This document shows, in pieces, positions 11,872 through 24,200 of a stretch of 64,000 nt of DNA. Both the position numbers and the translations under genes were made by a program. This DNA is from Bretschneidera sinensis. Its lineage: Eukaryota > Streptophyta > Magnoliopsida > Brassicales > Akaniaceae. The notes under the pieces were generated by a model. That model was not told the origin of the DNA, ran no database searches, and saw only the letters and a program-made list of their open reading frames with translations. The DNA lies in assembly GCA_023935145.1 (NCBI GenBank), contig CM043705.1, positions 58,781,584-58,845,583 of the forward strand, given 5' to 3'. The number at the start of each line of letters is the position of its first letter. The first letter of the stretch is position 1.

Positions 11872-14087
11872 TTATGTCACTGGCTGTGCTGCACCGAAGG
11901 AACTTCCGCCTTGGTTAAAACCATTCCCGCTTGATTGAAAATATGAAATTGTAGCCCAGATCACACGTAGGAGCAGGATCACAACAAATACAGTGCCTCC
12001 AAGGGTGCAGACTACCTGTAATCAACATTCAAGGCCATATCAGTCCTCAGGTACTCTCATTTTACTGTACTCGTCACTTAGCAGCCCATCCAGGAACACT
12101 GGTGATAGTCTCAAGTCTATAAAATAGAAATTTTAGACAGATGCTGAAACCATTGTTTTGGCATGATAAACTCTCTTCAAAGAACTCAATCTTCAAACCA
12201 AAAGAAAGGACAACAAATAAACAATTTCAGAAGACTTGTTTTCTACTAATAGAGCACTTGTTTTTATACAACACGTGAACATTCTCAGTTTGCTTCCTGT
12301 CATAAAAATTAATTTAAAATCCCAATAATTCTGATAATGTTATCACTATAATGGCTTATATATACTTGAATTCTTGTGCAAACTTGATCTTCCTAGTATC
12401 AAAATAGTAACCTCAAGAGATGGCAATGGTGAAGTGATACCTCAAGAAATGCTTTAACAATAGAAAGTGAAGCCAACAGCAGGATCCCATCAACTGCAAA
12501 AGACACCTAAACCCCCCAAAAAAGAGTGAGCATATTAGCCCTATCAAACAGGTGATGAAGTCTCCAAATTTGCTAAGAGTAGCAAAAGTTCACCATCTTT
12601 AATATAAAGAGAGACAATAAAAATTAAGTCAACAGGAAAAAGTACAGCAATGAAAATAGAAAAGGAAAAAGGATTAAAGGGGGGTGGGGGGCAAGGTCGA
12701 AATAGCCACTACTTAATTAAGAGATTCAAGCTAGCAAATTATTTTTAATTGATTACATGATAACCACAAAACCAAAAGCAAGACCTTATAATCATATTGA
12801 AACTAGAATTCACAGGGTAGAGACATCTATACCAACAACTTGATGCATTGTTATGTCAGTCTGTAGTGGTATCATGGCTTATCTGTCGCAAGCAATTCTC
12901 TGCGAATCACAAACTTTTAACTAGGGAGCCATCATAATTTATATTTTTGGGTAAGTTCTTTTTATGAGCATGTTATATGTCTCTAAATCATCATCTTGAA
13001 TTTCTACATTTCTTTGCAAAGTTCCAAAATTGTCTATGCAGATCAATCCTTCAAAAGAGGACTCCAGACAAGGCCTTTCTGAAGCATAGGGTTCTGCTAA
13101 ATAATGTTTACCAACTTTTGCAGATACCAATCACTTGCTTCTTCTCGTTGAGAATGTTGTTTATATATCTTAACCTCAATTGCCCAGTTGAACTATCAGA
13201 CATTTCATAGAAGTAATTCAAGCTGAAGGAATTACACAAACAAAAGATTTATAATCACTGAAAAAAAAAGTCTGGGTTTGATTGATGATTGAATTCTTTT
13301 GCTTAAAGTATTAACTTTGTAAGCACTGTGCTGGAATTAAATACCAGTTCCCAATCAGGGAAAAAACAGTTTTATCGTCATATTTTTCATTCACGCAGCA
13401 TTATAAGGTAAATGTGGATGCATACATCATTTATCATCAGTCGATTGTTATGTCAAGAAATTCGAAACGGGGGAATTTTACAAACCATTATCAAAGAGCT
13501 ACACACCTCAAACAAATTAATGGACAATCATAATAATCAAAATTAGCACTACAAAGTGATTCTTTAAAATTCACTGATAACAAGAGATTGGCTAAGAGAG
13601 CTCACCAGCTGGGGAGATATAGCGGCAGGCAAAATAGAGCGTGAGGCCTTCTTGGCACGCTTTGAGACCTTCTTGAACATGCTTTGCAAGAATCTAATCA
13701 ACAGATCAACACTGCTCTCTGTCTCATCTTCATCACTCTCATCTTCCATCACATCATCATACCCATCAAAGAATATCTCATCAATTGTCTCATGTTCTCC
13801 ACCCACTGAACCATCCAACTGAAAACAAACAAACATGTACGCTTCAGTAAAGTTATTGAACCCATTACTACTAGTTTTGGGTAGTGAAATTAAACATAAG
13901 AGATGGATTAGAGAAGGACTTGTACATGGCAAATGAACGCTGTGGGGTTTCTGTGGTGACGGAGGTGAATGAAATGGAAAGAGAGTGGGAAAATTGCTGA
14001 GGGTTTGAGTGAGGAGTGAAAGAAGAGCTTGGTTTTTGTGGGTGTCAGATTGATGCATGTCGATGGTACGGCTGGGGTTTTTGCCAT
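11872..14087 (-). CDS. Small two-helix membrane protein, probably plastid-targeted (SHW1-like?), four exons
   Basis: Exons (minus) 14087-13926, 13818-13606, 12506-12441 and 12015-11872 join in phase to 194 residues. A donor 6 bases further on (exon to 13920) adds two residues. Residues 1-54 (MAKTPAVPSTCINLT...) are rich in S, T and basic residues and lack acidic ones, like a chloroplast transit peptide. About 60-90 is very acidic, and about 92-118 is basic (FKKVSKRAKKASRS). Two hydrophobic segments follow (about 125-149, SFAVDGILLLASLSIVKAF; about 152-175, GGTVFVVILLLRVIWATISY). The start is ATG 14087: only this frame reaches a donor in phase with exon 2, while the longer frame starting at 14058 does not. 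It resembles, from memory, plant SHORT HYPOCOTYL IN WHITE LIGHT 1 proteins. That name is uncertain and its biochemical role is unknown to me. Confidence 0.75.
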
Positions 14088-15250
14088 TTGAGATGGAGGT
14101 GAATTCAGGGAGCTACAAATTGTGTCTTTAATAGGGATGGAAACGGGCGGGTTTGGACAGGGTACCCGCAGCCGGGGCAAATTTTTTTCTCGGTATCCAC
14201 CCCATTACATGTACGGATAATTGATATCTTTACTTATTTTATTTAATATAAAAGTAAAATATTATTTAAACAAAATAAAGAAAACTTGTTAATATTTTAA
14301 TTAGCAATTATCTAACATCTAACATCTAAAAAATTATAAAATAATTAAATTAGTACAAATAAAACAATATTATTCTTAATTAGATTAGTGAATATATATT
14401 CAGTGACAAAATTACTTATAATAATATATGAGCATTTATCGGGTTGGAAACCACTCTCTTCGCATCTATTTTCGTATTTGACAGATGTTTTAATTTTTCA
14501 CGTACACCCAATCTATCATGAGAAAAATTATCTTCAAATCAGATTTATATTTTTTCTGTTTAAGAATTGAAATGAATGACATGTTAATGGTAATATTGAA
14601 TTTTACCATGATAAACTTTGATTTAAATTTTTTCCATTTGATGATGTAATATTTAATTTCTTTATAAATTTGATTTTATTTAAATTTTCAAATTGAAATA
14701 ATTCAAATTTCTTTCAATCTTCTCCTTTAAAAATTAAATTTTACGGATACGAGTTAATTGTCATTCTAACTTTTAAATGGAAATGGAAATGGAAATGGTA
14801 ATCCTCTGAGAATATCTTGAGCTCTACCCTAGATAAAGCTAGCCCAATATTTGATTTGACCGAATTATGATGTGAAGCAAATGAATACTTAGTTAGATCG
14901 GATCGAAAACATTAGTTTTAGATTCGTTCGAAACTTTACTCGTAATTTTAAATTATTTTTATTAGTAATTTTAAATTTTTTTACTAGTAATATCAGTATT
15001 AATGTAAGGTCTAAAAAATAATATTACTAATAAAATTTTAGACCGGTCTAAAACTAATCCCTCTAGCCAATTATTTTTAATGAGAAGCAACCAAAATTTG
15101 ATTTGGCCCAATTGCGGTGAGAGGCAACAGTTTAAAACTAAAACCCGGACCCGTCCTCCAGTCAGGATTCTTTTAAACGGTGTCGTGTAATATAGAGTTG
15201 TTTTTTTGATAAAAAATCTATAAATCTTTTTTTTTTTTTTTATCACACCA
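14088..15250. other. Divergent intergenic region between the SHW1-like and BED genes
   Basis: This is the shared upstream region of two divergently transcribed genes. It contains AT-rich DNA, a short (ATGGAA)n run at about 14776-14797 and an M1-family MITE at about 14886-15080. No coding sequence is supported. Confidence 0.45.
14886..15080. mobile_element. MITE-like inverted-repeat element, family M1 copy 2
   Basis: The left arm contains TTAGTTTTAGATTCGTTCGA and the right arm, reverse-complemented, contains TTAGTTTTAGACCGGTCTAA. Both continue into AT-rich sequence with matching order. The arms are alike and match those at 4868-5068. Confidence 0.45.
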
Positions 15251-17055
15251 GCATCAAACTTTCCTCACCGTTGGAAATTCTCACATTCTCTCACCAAACC
15301 CTACCGCCGTGGACACCACCATACAAACACGCGTTTTGTCCCTCTTAACAACTCATATCGGGAACAAGGGAAGTCCCAGTGATAGAGAAACTAGAGGAGC
15401 TTGTAATCGAAGCAGGTAAAATTTCTTTTTCTTCTTAACCTTACTTTCTATCAGATTTATTACCGATTTATTTTCACATTTTAATTGAAACCCATCGCAT
15501 GTACTCTTTTATTTCGTCTGCTGTTTTAGTTTAGTTGGAAGATTATTTTGGGAATACCATTGTGGTCATTAGGATTTGGAGGGACTGATTAACTTCTTAG
15601 TTTGGAGTCTCGAATTATTTATAAAAAAATAGTTTGGAGTCTCGAATTTTTCCAAATGTAATTTCGTCTTCATATCACTGAATTTGGAATTTGGGATTCT
15701 CTTCGGTTGCTGGTTATGTCCACTACTTTGAAGAATTGTTTATAAGTTTTTAAATATGATTTTTTATCCAAAAAATGATTTCTTGTTTTGGGTTCTCTAA
15801 TTATATTAGCTTGAATTTTGACCTGGTTTAACTCTGATTAGGATTTTTAGGCTTAATTGATGAAACCAACCTTGTCTTCCCCTGCCCCCTTTCTGGTCGA
15901 GATTTAAAGCAAAACCGTTGGAGATATCAGATAAAGCAACAAAGATCAAAGAAGAAATTAAACAAGGGAAAATAAAAATTTATGCTTGCCTTTTAATTGA
16001 AAAAACTTGTTTTGTTGGAAACTGAAATAATCAATTAGAGACTAGTGTTATTTATCCTAAGAAAATTTTAACAGAAGCTTTATAATCTTCTACAGTAGTT
16101 AAAGGAAATGCTTAAGACCTTCTATGGTATATCATTGCCTAGAACCTGGAAAAAAAATTATTAAAGTGTTTATTGGAAGCTGGACAGTAAATAATTTACC
16201 GTTGGTGGAAGGAAATATTGCATGTTCACTTCTTTGGTTCTCAGGTGCTGTTTACTCAGAAGATGACACCACAGGAACCTTGTGAACTTGGTAAGGGTAG
16301 ATTGCAGAAAGACGACACCATGTGCTTGTCATTTGAATAAAATGACCAGGTTTTTTCTCAAACTAATTCTTGTTAAGTAAACGTTAAATAAGATTTTTCT
16401 GATAATTAAATGTTGAATAAGATTTTTTTTTTATCCCTAAATGTTGAATACTTAGGTCTTCAAGTTTACTGCTAGCTTTTTTCGGATTGAAGAGACTTTG
16501 AATAATTTACTATGGTTTTATCAGTTCAGTTTATTGGTTTTGGCATGTCAAGATTTTCTAACAGTTTTTAGTCATTCGCCCCTTTCTCCATGATTGATGG
16601 AAACTGTTAGATCCCTTTGAAAAATTTTACAGACTTTCTTTTAATACTATGGGGATACCTTGTGACTGCATTTTGGGTCGGCTTTGTAAATACTTTGGGT
16701 ACTAGAAACCTACTGGAATTTTCTTCCTGGTAACTCTCGAATGCAGTATGCACCCTCTCCCAAAGGGGAGGGGGGGTTTTCCTGTCTATCAGTCTTCCTT
16801 TACCCCCTCCTCCCGACACCAAAAGAAAGAAAAAACAAAGAAATCTGATGCCCTTATAATACTTTATTTTATTTCTTATTTTGAAGTTTTTTAATGAGCT
16901 CAAGTCCTGAGTAGTTGTGACACCTTATATAAGTTATGTTTTGGTGGTACACAGAATATCTTGATATGTTGGTTATGGGGTTTGTATTTGTTCTTAACAA
17001 TACATTACATTTGTTTTTGATCTGCAGATATTAGTAAAGATATAAGGTTCAAGCA
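15251..17055 (+). other. Probable intron-containing 5' leader of the BED/hAT gene
   Basis: The sequence turns CT-rich and leader-like near 15260-15414 and meets a good donor, GCAG|gtaaaa at about 15415. An acceptor ctgcag at 17021-17027 lies just before the start codon, giving a leader intron of about 1.6 kb. A small optional exon is possible at about 16247-16290, between ctcag and gtaagg. The frame on the minus strand at 16.6-16.9 kb has no domain support. Confidence 0.4.
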
Positions 17056-18969
17056 ATGGATATGTCAGATGCAGTCGTAGTCAAATCCAGCAGATTGAAA
17101 TCTGTAGTTTGGAATGACTTTGATAGGGTAAAAAAAGGTGACACCTGTGTGGCCATCTGCAGGCTTTGTAATAAGAAACTTAGTGGATCAAGTACAAGCG
17201 GAACATCACATTTGAGGAACCATCTGGTTAGGTGTCGGAGGAGATCGGTTGCCCTTGCAAGTATTGATCAAGAGCAGAAAGAGGATAAAGTGCTTAGCGT
17301 TGTGAATCTTAGATATGAACATGAGCAGATGAAAGGTGACATTGTTAACTTTGGAAGTACTAACTTGGATCAAAGGCGAAGTCGATTTGATCTTGCCCGT
17401 ATGATTATTTTACATGGCTATCCATTGGCTATGGTTGAGCATGTTGGATTTAGAGTATTTATTAAGAATATACAACCATTGTTTGAGCTTGTGACGTTTG
17501 ATAGACTTGAGGCTGACTGTATGGAAATCTATGCGAAAGAGAAACAAAAGGTGTTTGAATTACTGGATAATTTACCTGGAAAAATTAACGTCAGTGTTGA
17601 TATGTGGACTGCTTCAGATGATGCTGAATACTTGTGTTTGACAGCACACTACATCGATGAATCTTGGCAATTGAAAAAGAAGAGTTTGAATTTTTTCAAG
17701 GTTGATCCTTCACATAGTGAAGACATGCGTTTAGAAGTTATAATGACATGTCTAATGGAGTGGGATATAGACCGTAAATTGTTTTCTATGACATTTGATC
17801 ATTCTCCTCCTATCAGTGAAGATGTTGTTGACAAAATTATAGACCGGCTCTCTCAGAACAGATTCCTTTGTTGTGATGGAAAATTGTTTGATGCACGCTG
17901 TGCGGCGAACGTTCTCAATCTGATGGTTCAAGATGCCTTGGAAGCATTACGGGATGTAACTCACAAGATTCGTGAAAGTGTTCTCTACATCAAAAGTTCA
18001 CAAGCAGTGCAAGTTCAGTTCAATGAGATGGCTGTAGAAGTTAGAGGTGGGAGTCAAAGGTGCTTATGCCTTGATAATCAAACACGATGGAACTCAACAT
18101 ATATTATGCTTGTGGTTGCCTTGGAGTACCGGGGGGCCTTTTCTCTTCTGAAAGAAAAAGATCCTTGCTACATAATGTGCCCTTCTGATTTGGAGTGGGA
18201 GAGAGCGAGTACCATCACTAGCTACTTGAAGCTCTTTGTCGAGGTTATTAATGTTTTTACAAGGAGCAAGTATCCGACTGCAAATATATACTTTCCTGAG
18301 ATTTGTGATATTAACTTGCGGTTGATTGAATGGTGCAAGAACCCGGATGATTATATTAGTTCTCTGGCTGCAAATATGAGAGTAAAGTTTGATGAGTATT
18401 GGGATAAATGCCACCTGGCTCTAGCTGTTGCAGCCATTTTAGATCCTCGATTCAAAATGAAGTTGATAGAGTATTATTATCCGCAATTATATGGTAGTAG
18501 TTCTTCAGAACTCATTGATGATGTTTTTGAGTGCATCAAGGCTCTTTACAATGAACATTCTACTGTCTCGCCATTAGCTTCTTTGGATCAAGGTCTGGGT
18601 TGGCAAGTTAGTGGCAGTGCTGGAAAGGACTCTAGGGATAGATTAATGGGATTTGATAAGTACCTCCATGAAACTACTCAGAGTCAAGGCTCTAGTGTGG
18701 ATTTGGACAAGTACTTGGAAGAACCTCTTTTTCCCCGTAACGCTGATTTCAACATATTAAATTGGTGGAAGGTTCACACTCCGAGGTATCCAATCCTATC
18801 TATGATGGCACACAACATTTTGGGAATTCCAATGTCAAAAGTTGCATTAGAATCAGCATTCGATGTTGGTGGAAGAGTTCTCAATCATCATTGGAGTTCA
18901 TTGCGGCCGACTACAGTGCAAGCATTGATGTGTTCGCAAGATTGGATACGGAGTGAAGTAGAAAGTTGA
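17056..18969 (+). CDS. BED zinc finger, hAT transposase-derived protein (RICESLEEPER/DAYSLEEPER type)
   Basis: One uninterrupted exon of 637 codons. Residues 12-60 are a BED finger with C35-x2-C38 and H52-x3-H56/C60, a DNA-binding fold. The middle has the plant hAT signature around NVSVDMWTASDDAEYLCLTA (about 180-200) and the RNase-H-like fold. Residues 550-637 are the hAT dimerisation domain (WWKVHTPRYPILSMMA, ALESAFDVGGRVLNHHWSSL). The intact frame, absence of terminal inverted repeats close by, and a leader intron argue for a domesticated host gene rather than a live transposon. Relatives in Arabidopsis and rice are nuclear DNA-binding proteins needed for normal growth. The SxxD motif near 265 keeps a D (MTFDHS) but lacks the usual DNASSND context, so transposase activity is unlikely. 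The start is the first ATG after the acceptor at 17027. Confidence 0.87.
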   Translation: MDMSDAVVVKSSRLKSVVWNDFDRVKKGDTCVAICRLCNKKLSGSSTSGTSHLRNHLVRCRRRSVALASIDQEQKEDKVLSVVNLRYEHEQMKGDIVNFGSTNLDQRRSRFDLARMIILHGYPLAMVEHVGFRVFIKNIQPLFELVTFDRLEADCMEIYAKEKQKVFELLDNLPGKINVSVDMWTASDDAEYLCLTAHYIDESWQLKKKSLNFFKVDPSHSEDMRLEVIMTCLMEWDIDRKLFSMTFDHSPPISEDVVDKIIDRLSQNRFLCCDGKLFDARCAANVLNLMVQDALEALRDVTHKIRESVLYIKSSQAVQVQFNEMAVEVRGGSQRCLCLDNQTRWNSTYIMLVVALEYRGAFSLLKEKDPCYIMCPSDLEWERASTITSYLKLFVEVINVFTRSKYPTANIYFPEICDINLRLIEWCKNPDDYISSLAANMRVKFDEYWDKCHLALAVAAILDPRFKMKLIEYYYPQLYGSSSSELIDDVFECIKALYNEHSTVSPLASLDQGLGWQVSGSAGKDSRDRLMGFDKYLHETTQSQGSSVDLDKYLEEPLFPRNADFNILNWWKVHTPRYPILSMMAHNILGIPMSKVALESAFDVGGRVLNHHWSSLRPTTVQALMCSQDWIRSEVES

Positions 18970-21249
18970 TTATTTTTTCTTGTTCATTTTGGACTCCAAT
19001 TTTGTTTAGCCTACGTTTAATTTTTCAGTTTTACTTGCATGTATGGAATCACTTTTCTTCTTGTGAATGTGACATAATCATTCTGTCTAAAACATTCTAC
19101 CCTGTCCCTTTGCTATGATGCAGATGAGCAAGTTGTTTGTACAGTATATGGCTCTAAAACTATTCTAAGATGAACAACTGCAGAAATTGGAGAATTATGG
19201 GTAAATTTTCAGTGTTGTTTTTAGTTTTGTAAGAATTTCACGCTCACTGCCTAGCTAAACATGCAGTTAATAGATGAGCGTGTGACTTGGGAGAGAGATG
19301 AGCTAGCTTGCCTCCGGTTGTTTTGGTTTTCAATAAAATATTGTTTCTTCATGAAAAAAAAAGGTAATATAGTGGATGAAGATTATTTTTAAAAAAAATT
19401 TCGCATTATCAATTTTATGATCATTGGGGTCTGACAGTTGCTAATATGCCCTATACTTGAATCAGCACATGGTTTGTTTTTAATTTTTGTTTGGAAGAAA
19501 ACGGTGATATATAAAACTTATCAGCAACAAACATGGCTTAAGAGAAGTAGATCAAAAAGGGTATTAGATTTATTTTAGGTGCATTATTCTGTGTACTTAT
19601 CTCCTGTTTATTTACCCATTGATACGGTTGCTTTTTTTTTTTTGGTTTCTTAACTGAAGATTTTTTTTAACGGATTCTTAGTAGAAGAATTTGATACACG
19701 ATATTATAATTGATCGACTAAAACCGAGCAACTAAGGGAAGATGGGAAAAAACTACATATAGAAAAGAGAGGGTTGCAGAAAATTGTTAAATTGAAAGGA
19801 AATACTTAAAAGTCAATAAAACATCATTAATACATTTAACTCACAAAGATTGGGTAAATTTGTCTAATAAATATTACTTTATTTATGAGTGGTCGCATTA
19901 GTTATTTTGGTTGTGATAATAATCTTATTTATCACCGAATAAATGTTTGAATCAAGTGTTTTTAAACGAATGTCTGAATAACACTTTTTATATCAAAAAA
20001 TTTGTGTGTAGTTCTGTGTAGTGTAAAGTTATAAAAATTACTCGGGTTAATAATAATGTGTAAATTATTGAATAAAGTGTTATGGATAAAAATAAAAAAT
20101 AAAAATATTTTTCCGCCACTAAATGAACTTTAATGTCTTTTATTTACACTTTTTTTTAACCCTTTTTTCAAGAGTTTAAATATTATTAAATTTAAAAAAT
20201 AAGACTTTTGGTTCCCACAGAGCTCACATATGCCATGGGAGTAGCATTTTCTAGAGGGGTGTTTTTTCTTTGAGAGTGGACGTTGTTTACTTTTGTATTT
20301 ATCAAAATATAAACCTTTTTTAATATAATATTAAAAAATTTGAAAAATAAATATTTATTTTTCCAAGTAGCCCACTACAAACTGTCTTAATCGATCCGTA
20401 CGAGTTCAATCACAATTTGGCCAACTGCTAAAATGTTTTCCCGCTAATTGTAACGATTGTTATCCAATTAATATCATTCTTTTTGGGTGAAATGTTACCT
20501 AAATAATCTGCGATTATACTGCCGCGCCCTAACCTAAATATCCACTTAACTGAAGCGAGTTATCAACCGCTCACTCGCCACTCGCTACCGGCCCAAATTT
20601 GTCTGACAAATGAAAATCCGATGCTGGCCTTGGCAAGGGAAAAATGCTTACGAATCTAAGTATCACAGAAAACGGCGCCGTTCACTGACTTCCATTTCAG
20701 AATTTCACGAACAGGTCCCCCTTGGCGCTTTAACCAAAAACATCCCCATTGACCATTTTTACCGCCACGCGCCAACCTGAGAGTCCACACACCACAATTC
20801 ACTAAGCCGGAGTCATATAGATCCGTCCAATCTTAATACAGTGGACTCACGGACAAAGTTGATTTGTAGTGCACGCGCAAGATGCGCGAATCGGATTGGG
20901 GGAGGGAGGAATTAATTAACTCTTTGATAAGCTAACGCGGTTTGGTACGATTGTGAGTAAAACGGAAAAAACAAAAGGAACAAAAAAAAAAAAAAAAACA
21001 GAAGGAGACGAAGCGAATTGAGAAAAAGAGGGCATAACGGCAAAAATTGAAGTTGAAACGAAGCAGAGGGTTGGGTCTTCTCTGTTTCATCGTCCGTAGA
21101 AACGAAGCCGAAGTTTCTTTCCAAATCTAGACAAGAAATCAACAGAATATTTAAGAGAGGAAATCTAATACTACAAGAAAGGAAGACAACAGGAATCTGA
21201 AGCGATTGAAGATAAACGTTTTTTTTTTTGTTTGGATCGGTGAAAGAAG
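18970..21249. other. 3' region of the BED gene, spacer, and ALA3 upstream region
   Basis: 18970-19370 is likely 3' UTR; an acceptor-like atgatgcag at about 19123 may end a 3' UTR intron. 19380-20500 is AT-rich spacer without a supported gene. 20520-21249 is less AT-rich and is the likely promoter and leader of the flippase gene, with a GA-rich leader at about 20960-21240 that includes an A run at 20980-20998. Confidence 0.4.
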
Positions 21250-24200
21250 ATGGTTCGGTCATCGAGTTCGAGATTGGGCCGAGATTCGGGAACGCCTGCG
21301 CGCATTCCGTCTCGCACGGTGACGCTGGGTCGGGTCCAGCCACAGGCTCCTAGTTACCGCACCATCTACTGCAATGACCGCGAGGCCAATCTCCCAGTTC
21401 GATTCAAGGTATTATGTCATTATATACGTATATATAAATATGCGCATGTATGGTGTATCTTTGTATGCGTATATGATTTCTCTGATTACTGGAATGTTTG
21501 GTTGCTTGGAAAGGAAATGGAATTGAAATGTTAATTTTTTCCCTATTGCTCATTTTATTGGAGCCAAGAAACGAGGAGTTCTGCTTATAGTCTAACACGA
21601 CTCTGCTACGTTGTTTATTTATTTTGCTTTGATTGTTTTGAAAGAAAATTTATATGAATATAGGATTTAGTCTTTTTTTTTGATATATAGGATTTAGTCT
21701 TTTTCTTATAGTGAATTTTTGCAGTTTTTTCTTGGATGTTAAGTCTAGGGTTTATAATTGTGTTAAAAGAAGGATTAAATTTGTTAAGTCACGATGAGAT
21801 TTTTCTTTTCTCGTTAGTACTTTTTTAAAGTGTTTTGGTGTATTAATCCTTCCTCTCTCATTCATGTGGTGATGAAGGATTTCTTTTGACTCATGTGGGA
21901 TCTACATGGATGTGAGTGGAAGCATAGTACATACATCAAGTTGAATGTCATGGTTGAGACAAAAAAAAAAAAATATTGTTGTTTCAATGTGTAAATGGTA
22001 AAGTGAAGCATAACAGAAGTATTATAAGTGTGAATTTCAAATCTGTGTGTGAGATGGCTGGTAGGCTTTATGTTATGAACTACAATTTATCTCTCTAACA
22101 TGCACAAAGGCCCACAAACATATACAAGTATCATTTTATTTGGTTGTTAGACAATGTTTAAAATTGTCAATAAGTCTTCCAGGTTATTAAAAACCAGTTT
22201 AATTGAACTTTCTGCTGGTTTTTATAAATATATGAATGTGTTCGTGCTGATCGTTAACTGCAAAAGATATACAATAATATGCACAAAGTGCATTTGAATT
22301 TCCCTCCAAGTACAACTTTTTAGGGCAATGGCATAGTCTAACTTAACAAACTTTAATCCCAGTATATATGTATTGTCTCTATGTGCCAACTTGTATGGAT
22401 TCATTTTTTTTATAAGTAAATAAATATATTGCAAAAAAACGCACCAAGAGAGTGCAACCCATGTACAAGGCTATCTAAACGAGAGAAACTCCACAAAATC
22501 TACTAGATCTAAACCATTTACAAAAGAATGCCTCTTGACCCAAAAATTAAGGGCGTTGAACCAACTATTTGTAATTACAAAAAAATGTCACTTAATACTA
22601 TCAAAAGCTCTGCTATTCCTCTAATTCCAAACTAACCAAAAGATCGAAAGAGGAATCAAAGAGTAAGCCTACTTGTATGTATTTCATATGTATGATGACA
22701 TTGTCTTCACAGATTTTTACTGAATTTAGAAGATTTAGGCGACAGAATGATGAAGTGAAGAACTGAAAACTGTTTCCAATGTTTTTGGAGAAAATAGTTC
22801 TTCTGGTGATTGGTTAGCAAATAGTAGTCAATGTAGATGCTTGGATCTAACCACTCTTCCTTGTACTGCTGATGTTTTGGGCTTAGACCCCTATTGTAAT
22901 GAGAAGTGAGAACAATGAAAGGGCTTTTGCTTGACTAAGTGTATGAGTATATCTCACTAAACCCTACCAGTTTAATGCCAATTAAATTATGAAAACATAA
23001 AGGAAACTTTTTCAGTGATGCCCTTTGTGATTAGCTGAACCAGTAGGCGGTGGGTGGGATTGGGGTGAGTTTTAGGTTCAAGTTTTACAAATGGAAAAGT
23101 GTCACAAAACAAAATTCATTTGAAGATACTAGTAATGTGCATGATTGGGAAATCGAGAGTGTGGAAAGTATCTAGGAGACCTTGTGTGGCACGAGTCTCG
23201 ACGTGAATAGAGAGGACTTGGCTAGGTGGAAAGCTAATCCGGATAAGGGGCTTGAGGTGAAGTTATTCTTTAAGATCCTTTTGTATGAGCTTCTGTTGGA
23301 AGGTTCACCAAACTTTCCGTGGAAAGTTATTTGGAATTCTTTTGCTCTTAAAAATTTGGTTTATTATTTATTTAAAGCTTCTTGTGAGAAAATTCTTACT
23401 ATTGATAACTTTCAAAGGAAAGGAAAAGTGCTTATTAATAGATGTTACATTTGTAAATGGTGCGTCTAGTCCATGTTTCATCTTTTGTTGGAGTGCCCAT
23501 TGACTAGAAGTTTGTAGATGGCTTTGTGTTTTGGGTGTTTCTTGGGTGGTTGTCGGTTCAGTCACAGGTGAAGTGTGGGCTTGGAGTGGTTTCATGCTTC
23601 TAAGGAATTAATGAAAACTTACTCGTTCATTCCTCTCTCTATTTTTTGGCTGGTTTGGAATGAGAGAAATAGAAGAGCTTTTGATAGTGAAGAGAGGTTT
23701 TTTGATGTTTTGAGAGATAGATGGTTCAACACCCTTTAATTTCGGTTAAGGGTAAGTTTTTTGTTAAGGATGAAGATCTCATAGATTTGGTGGATTTACT
23801 ATCGTGTAGATAATCTTTTTACATCTTGGTGCTCTATTTATAAAACTTTTACTTATAAAAAAAGCACTTATTCATTGGTGATGCAAAACAGTAGGTAGAA
23901 AATCACAAGTAATTGAGAGAACTCAAACAAGAACAAAATAAGAACAAGAATTAAAGATAAATCGATCCAAATCGTATGGATCTTCCCAAATTACATGGGA
24001 ACCACAATTTAAATCACATGGACGCGAAGAACAATCTCAATCACAGAGTTGTTTTTTATTTCAATAATTTGATATTTTATTAATTCAAAGCTAACTGAAA
24101 ATTAATATAGGGATCTCTCTCATATAGAGATCTTAGGAGTCTTAATCCTACTCTAATAAGGAATACTTTAAAGTAATTAAATTGTAATAGCTATCTAATT

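Noticed and set aside
13564..14058. A 164-codon minus-strand frame read straight through intron 1 of the SHW1-like gene
   Set aside because: Its first part is out of phase with the conserved exon when spliced, and the middle is an intron with good borders (acceptor at 13819-13821). Only 13606-13818 is coding.
20912..21343. 143-codon minus-strand frame over the ALA3 start
   Set aside because: It is antisense to the ALA3 leader and first exon, rich in F and L from a T-rich strand, with no homology that I can recognise.
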